Below are positions 59,796-64,000 of a stretch of 64,000 bases of DNA, piece after piece (position 1 is the first letter of the stretch; each line of letters opens with the position of its first letter). Where the stretch lies: NCBI GenBank assembly GCA_964563885.1, contig CAZLYX010000003.1:1-64000 (forward strand), read 5' to 3'. The notes below the pieces were generated by a model, which saw only the letters and a program-made list of their open reading frames with translations, ran no database searches and was not told the DNA's origin. A program made the translations under genes and the position numbers. Origin of the DNA: CAZLYX01 sp964563885. Lineage in GTDB: Bacteria > Pseudomonadota > Gammaproteobacteria > Burkholderiales > Neisseriaceae.

Positions 59796-62636
59796 TTAAT
59801 CTTCGTATTCTTCAATACTAGGACAAGCACAAATTAGGTTGCGATCACCATATACATCATCGACACGGTTTACACTTGGCCAGAATTTATTTTCACGCAC
59901 ATAAGGCAATGGAAAAACTGCTTCTTCGCGTGAATAAACATGATTCCAATCATCGGTAATGTTAAACGCTGTGTGAGGCGCGTTCACTAAAGGATTGTCA
60001 TCTTGCGGCCACTCGCCTTTTTGCACTTTCAATACTTCTTGTTTGATTTGCTTCATGGCAGATATAAAGCGATCAATCTCAGCTTTACTTTCTGATTCAG
60101 TTGGCTCAATCATCAACGTACCTGCCACTGGGAAAGACATGGTTGGCGCATGAAAGCCATAGTCCATTAAACGCTTGGCAATGTCTACTTCAGTGATGCC
60201 GCTCTCAGCTTTCAATGGGCGCAAATCAATAATACATTCGTGTGCCACGCGGCCATTTTTACCTGTATACAGCACTGGGTAATCATCGTTTAGCTCTTGG
60301 GCAATATAGTTTGCATTTAATAACGCTGCTTCAGTGGCTTCACGCATACCTTGTCTGCCCATCATGGTGATGTACATCCAAGAAATTGGCAAAATGCTGG
60401 CACTACCATATGGTGCAGCAGAAACTGCGCCCATGCCTAGTGTTTTTCCTACTACTGGCGCTATGCTGTGGCTAGGTGCAAATGGTTCTAAATGAGACTT
60501 CATACCAATTGGACCCATACCTGGGCCGCCGCCGCCATGTGGAATACAGAATGTTTTGTGCAAATTCATGTGCAACACGTCAGCGCCTACTTCAGCTGGC
60601 TGCATAATGCCAACTTGGGCATTCATGTTGGCGCCATCCATATAAACTTGACCGCCGTTTTCATGAATAATGCTGCACATCTCACGAACACCTTCTTCGT
60701 AAACGCCGTGGGTAGACGGGTAAGTAATCATCAACGCTCCCAAATTGGCTTGGTGTTGTTCGGCTTTCGCTTTCAAATCGGCCACGTCAACGTTGCCTTG
60801 CTCATCTGTGTCTACCACCACCACTTTCATGCCCAACATTTGTGCCGTAGCAGGGTTAGTGCCATGCGCAGAGCGTGGAATCAAGCAAATATCACGATCT
60901 GGCTGACCATGAGCAGCATGGTAACGGCGAATCGCCAATAAACCAGTATATTCACCCGATGCACCAGAGTTTGGCTGCATCGAAATAGCATCAAAACCTG
61001 TAATCGCTTTTAACTGGTCTTCCAAGCCATTAATCATCTCCAAATAACCTTGCGCTTGATCGCTTGGTACAAATGGATGCAGTTCGGCAAATTCTGGCCA
61101 AGTAATGGGCAACATTTCTGAAGTTGCATTTAGCTTCATAGTACAAGAACCCAATGAAATCATGCTGCGGTTCATGGCTAAATCGCGATCTTCTAATTTT
61201 TTCAGGTAGCGTAGCATTTCGTGTTCAGTATGATAGCGATTGAACACAGGATGGCTTAAAATAGCATCGGTACGCAATAATTCTGTTGGCAAAGAAACTT
61301 GAGCTGTTGCTGGTAAATCTACTGCAGTGCCAGTAAACAATTGGGTTAACACTGCAAAATCTTCGGCAGATGACACTTCATGAAACGCCACCGACAATAC
61401 GTTGTCGCTTACTTGGCGTAAGTTATAGCCTGCATCTAAAGCAGCTTGGTAAATCTCACTTGCTTTCGCACCACAATCAACAGCTACAGTATCAAAGAAC
61501 ACTTGATGCACCACTTTGAGGCTACCTGAAACAGCTTCCGCAAACGCAGTAGCCATCGCATGAATGCGAGTAGCAATGCGTTTTACCCCTTCTGGGCCGT
61601 GGTAAACAGCGTACATACCCGCTAAGTTGGCCAGCAACACTTGTGAAGTACAAATATTAGAGTTGGCTTTTTCGCGGCGAATGTGTTGCTCACGTGTTTG
61701 TAATGCCATGCGCAATGCTGGTTTACCAGAAGCATCAATTGATACACCGATAATACGGCCTGGGGCAGAGCGTTTGTCGGCATCTTTAAACGTGAAATAT
61801 GCTGCATGTGGGCCACCAAAACCCATTGGCACGCCAAAACGTTGGGTGTTGCCTAGCGCAATATCTGCGCCCATATCTGCTGGCGATTTTAATAACACCA
61901 AGCTCATCACATCGGCAGCCACTGCGACCATTGCACCTTTGCTTTTTACTGCTGTAATCACGTTGGTTAAATCAACCACATCGCCGTCTTTACCCACATA
62001 TTGGAACAAGGCACCAAAATAATCACCATTTTGTGCCGTTTCAAAGTTGCCGATCACCAGCTCAAAGCCGAAGTATTCGGCACGGGTTTGCATCACGTCT
62101 AAGGTTTGTGGATAGACGCGCTCATCTACAAAATATTGATTAGATTTAGATTTGCTCACACGCTTAGCCATTGCCATTGCTTCGGCAGCAGCGGTGGCTT
62201 CGTCTAGCAAAGACGCACCCGCTAAAGCCAAACCAGTAAGGTCAATACCTACTTGCTGGAAATTTAACAGTGCTTCCAATCGGCCTTGCGCAATTTCAGC
62301 CTGATAAGGTGTATACGCGGTATACCAACCCGGGTTTTCTAATACATTGCGCACAATCACATTGGGCAAACGAGTTGGATAATAACCTAAGCCGATATAG
62401 CTTTTATTGATTTTATTTTTGCTGGCAATACCTTTGAGCTTGGCTAAAGCATCGGCTTCAGACAAAGCATCTGGTAAATCTAATTCTGCTGGCATGCGCA
62501 CGCTTTGTGGCACGGTGCTATCAACAAATTCCGCCATGCTTTTGGCGCCAAGCGCTTCCAGCAATGCAGGGTGGTCTTCTAGGCTCAAATGGCGGCCGAC
62601 GAATTCAGTCGGATTAAACAATTGGTTAAAGTTCAT
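59796..62636 (-). CDS. gcvP: Glycine dehydrogenase (decarboxylating), P-protein
   Basis: P-protein of the glycine cleavage system. It decarboxylates glycine and passes the aminomethyl group to the lipoyl arm of GcvH. It is the fused single-chain form of 946 residues. The PLP lysine is in HMNLHKTFCIPHGGGGPG (about residue 697), with SMISLGSCTMKLN and SGEYTGLLAIRRYH earlier. gcvT and gcvH are not adjacent. AAGGA lies about nine bases before the ATG within TTACAAAGGATGGAAG, which pairs with the sibling sRNA seed over nine bases. An exact uptake sequence is inside the gene (61519-61530). Confidence 0.96.
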   Translation of the reverse strand: MNFNQLFNPTEFVGRHLSLEDHPALLEALGAKSMAEFVDSTVPQSVRMPAELDLPDALSEADALAKLKGIASKNKINKSYIGLGYYPTRLPNVIVRNVLENPGWYTAYTPYQAEIAQGRLEALLNFQQVGIDLTGLALAGASLLDEATAAAEAMAMAKRVSKSKSNQYFVDERVYPQTLDVMQTRAEYFGFELVIGNFETAQNGDYFGALFQYVGKDGDVVDLTNVITAVKSKGAMVAVAADVMSLVLLKSPADMGADIALGNTQRFGVPMGFGGPHAAYFTFKDADKRSAPGRIIGVSIDASGKPALRMALQTREQHIRREKANSNICTSQVLLANLAGMYAVYHGPEGVKRIATRIHAMATAFAEAVSGSLKVVHQVFFDTVAVDCGAKASEIYQAALDAGYNLRQVSDNVLSVAFHEVSSAEDFAVLTQLFTGTAVDLPATAQVSLPTELLRTDAILSHPVFNRYHTEHEMLRYLKKLEDRDLAMNRSMISLGSCTMKLNATSEMLPITWPEFAELHPFVPSDQAQGYLEMINGLEDQLKAITGFDAISMQPNSGASGEYTGLLAIRRYHAAHGQPDRDICLIPRSAHGTNPATAQMLGMKVVVVDTDEQGNVDVADLKAKAEQHQANLGALMITYPSTHGVYEEGVREMCSIIHENGGQVYMDGANMNAQVGIMQPAEVGADVLHMNLHKTFCIPHGGGGPGMGPIGMKSHLEPFAPSHSIAPVVGKTLGMGAVSAAPYGSASILPISWMYITMMGRQGMREATEAALLNANYIAQELNDDYPVLYTGKNGRVAHECIIDLRPLKAESGITEVDIAKRLMDYGFHAPTMSFPVAGTLMIEPTESESKAEIDRFISAMKQIKQEVLKVQKGEWPQDDNPLVNAPHTAFNITDDWNHVYSREEAVFPLPYVRENKFWPSVNRVDDVYGDRNLICACPSIEEYED

Positions 62637-62935
62637 CTTCCATCCTTTGTAATGGCAAATACAATTTTAAGTTATTAAGGCTACCTGAACATATTTTACG
62701 TGTTAAACATTCGTTATCAACTACTTAACAGTAACAACAACATACGTAATCAAACACCAGCACATTTTCAAGTAAAAACGGCTTTATTATAACAGCCAAA
62801 GAAGGCAATAAACGCAAGTGTCTTTATGAAATATTTAGCTCAAGCCGATAAGTTTGAATCAAGCGCGCGTTGTTACAAGAATTAAGCTAAAATACTGATA
62901 CGAAACATTGTATTAACTTACTTCAAAAGCTACAT

Positions 62936-63976
62936 ATGCTCACTCTATCACACACTCGAAGCGACGTTAGTAAATCTCCCAAACGAGCGATTTACTACAG
63001 TGAATATAATCAAGCAGATTATACTGAACAAGAATGGGTGCTGCCCAATAAAGAAGGCACCTTACCTGTTATCCCCTTGCCTAATGAAACACATATTCAA
63101 TGGCTGCATTGTGTTGGCATCAATGACGCGCGCACTTTAAAACATGTATTGGCGCCTTACAATATTCATGAGCTGGTTGTTGAGGATATTCTAAACCACA
63201 AACAACGCCCCAAAATTGAAGACTACGGTCATTATATTTTTATTGCGGCACGGGTATTCAAATACGGCACCAGCAGGCTTATAGCCGATCAAGTTTATCT
63301 GATACTTGGGCGCAATTTTGTGCTAACTTTTCAACAACAGCCTATAGGTTTACTCACTGAAATACGTCAGCAATTAGCGGTAAACCGCATGAATATCCGC
63401 CAGAAAAAAGTTGATTTTCTGGCTTACGTGTTTATAGACCGCCTAGTAGACGATTATTTTATCACCAGCGATCACTATAACGAACATGTTGAAAATATTG
63501 ATAAGACCCTATTCAAGCTTACTGTTAAACAAGATGAATTGTTGATTAAAATTCACCGTCTAAAACGTGATGCCTTACGTATTAGACGTACTTTAGTGCC
63601 GATGCGTGATATTTTAAACGAACTATTACGTGGCGATTTTGAATTTTTTAATGGCGAATCCAAAATTTACTTACGTGATACTTACGACCATATTTTACAA
63701 TTGATTGAATCTCTAGATATTGCTCGCGATACCATACTGAGCATGATGGATATTTATTTATCATTTCAATCACACAATCTTAATCAGCAAATTCGAGCAC
63801 TGACTCTTATCACCTTATTATTTATGCCCCTCACCGTGCTCACGGGTATTTATGGTATGAATTTTGACAACATTCCCGAATTACATTGGCACTACGGCTA
63901 TTTTATGGCACTCGGTTTAATGGCGCTGATTGTCATAAGCCTATTAGTATTGTTTCGTAAACGCAGTTGGATTTAA
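62936..63976 (+). CDS. corA: Magnesium/cobalt transporter CorA
   Basis: Pentameric divalent-cation channel in the inner membrane, 346 residues. A long cytoplasmic funnel domain is followed by two C-terminal helices with the selectivity motif YGMNFDNIPELHW between them. GMN is intact. The basic tail FRKRSWI is typical. corA is divergent from gcvP. A corC homologue is elsewhere in the window (36.8 kb), so Mg handling genes are split. Confidence 0.93.
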   Translation: MLTLSHTRSDVSKSPKRAIYYSEYNQADYTEQEWVLPNKEGTLPVIPLPNETHIQWLHCVGINDARTLKHVLAPYNIHELVVEDILNHKQRPKIEDYGHYIFIAARVFKYGTSRLIADQVYLILGRNFVLTFQQQPIGLLTEIRQQLAVNRMNIRQKKVDFLAYVFIDRLVDDYFITSDHYNEHVENIDKTLFKLTVKQDELLIKIHRLKRDALRIRRTLVPMRDILNELLRGDFEFFNGESKIYLRDTYDHILQLIESLDIARDTILSMMDIYLSFQSHNLNQQIRALTLITLLFMPLTVLTGIYGMNFDNIPELHWHYGYFMALGLMALIVISLLVLFRKRSWI

Positions 63977-64000
63977 CGCTATTAAATTGAATATATAAAG

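Noticed and set aside
62637..62935. Glycine riboswitch upstream of gcvP
   Set aside because: None of the conserved aptamer segments could be found in the leader, which is short and AT-rich.

Overview
The window is a stretch of a low-GC Neisseriaceae chromosome. The clearest marker is a 12-mer DNA uptake sequence, AGGCTACCTGAA, present in about fifty exact copies on both strands (my count by eye), mostly as inverted pairs just after genes. From memory this is the 'eik' dialect of the neisserial uptake sequence. Together with the AT-rich composition and neisserial-type genes (porin, RmpM-like OmpA protein, CycP-like cytochrome c', a fimV/tspA-truA-trpF block) it suggests a low-GC member of the family such as Snodgrassella or a relative; the species cannot be fixed from this sequence. 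Two runs of exactly 100 N show a scaffolded draft assembly. One run is flanked by the same 55 bases on both sides, so it is an unmerged contig overlap inside a gene.

Layout. 1-6.7 kb: start of a porin gene, argF, then a D-alanine unit (alr, dadA and a divergent lrp-type regulator) followed by two tandem antisense-oriented small RNAs. 6.7-9.7 kb: a GTPase/DUF3482 and DUF2868 membrane pair. 9.9-20 kb: accD, trpA, glycerate kinase, DUF711 and ACT-domain proteins, trpB, trpF, truA and fimV, all on the minus strand. 20-25.4 kb: yciB-yciI-bolA and two parvulin-type periplasmic chaperones, argG, and a CinA-like protein. 25.5-34.9 kb: chorismate mutase, psd, a YegP-like protein, zur with a CobW-family metallochaperone, an SDR, cytochrome c', folE2, a trans-sulfuration enzyme, a lipoprotein and ubiD. 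35-38.7 kb: two small paralogous membrane proteins, ybeY, corC and a DUF808 protein. 38.7-43.5 kb: znuCBA with a tiny overlapping ORF, a DUF2288 protein and a phospholipase D/cardiolipin synthase. 44-47 kb: a broken agcS, apaG, pgpA and thiL. 47.8-55 kb: rmpM, cysB, fnr, hemN, proA and htpX. 55-64 kb: a DnaQ-like exonuclease, tRNA-Arg and tRNA-Glu, lipoproteins, a putative outer-membrane barrel, gcvP and corA.

How parts connect. Zinc: zur-cobW and znuCBA are separate loci that share a near-identical palindrome (TGTTA-N5-TAACA type) at their promoters, best read as Zur boxes. Oxygen: fnr and hemN are divergent, with an FNR-type box between them. Amino-acid catabolism: dadA, alr and an Lrp-family regulator adjoin two about 85-nt sRNAs with identical anti-Shine-Dalgarno seeds, each with its own promoter and terminator. 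They look like the neisserial sibling sRNAs (NmsR / NgncR_162-163), and the gcvP ribosome-binding site here is complementary to the seed over nine bases.

All functional calls rest on reading motifs and recalling families. No database search was run.
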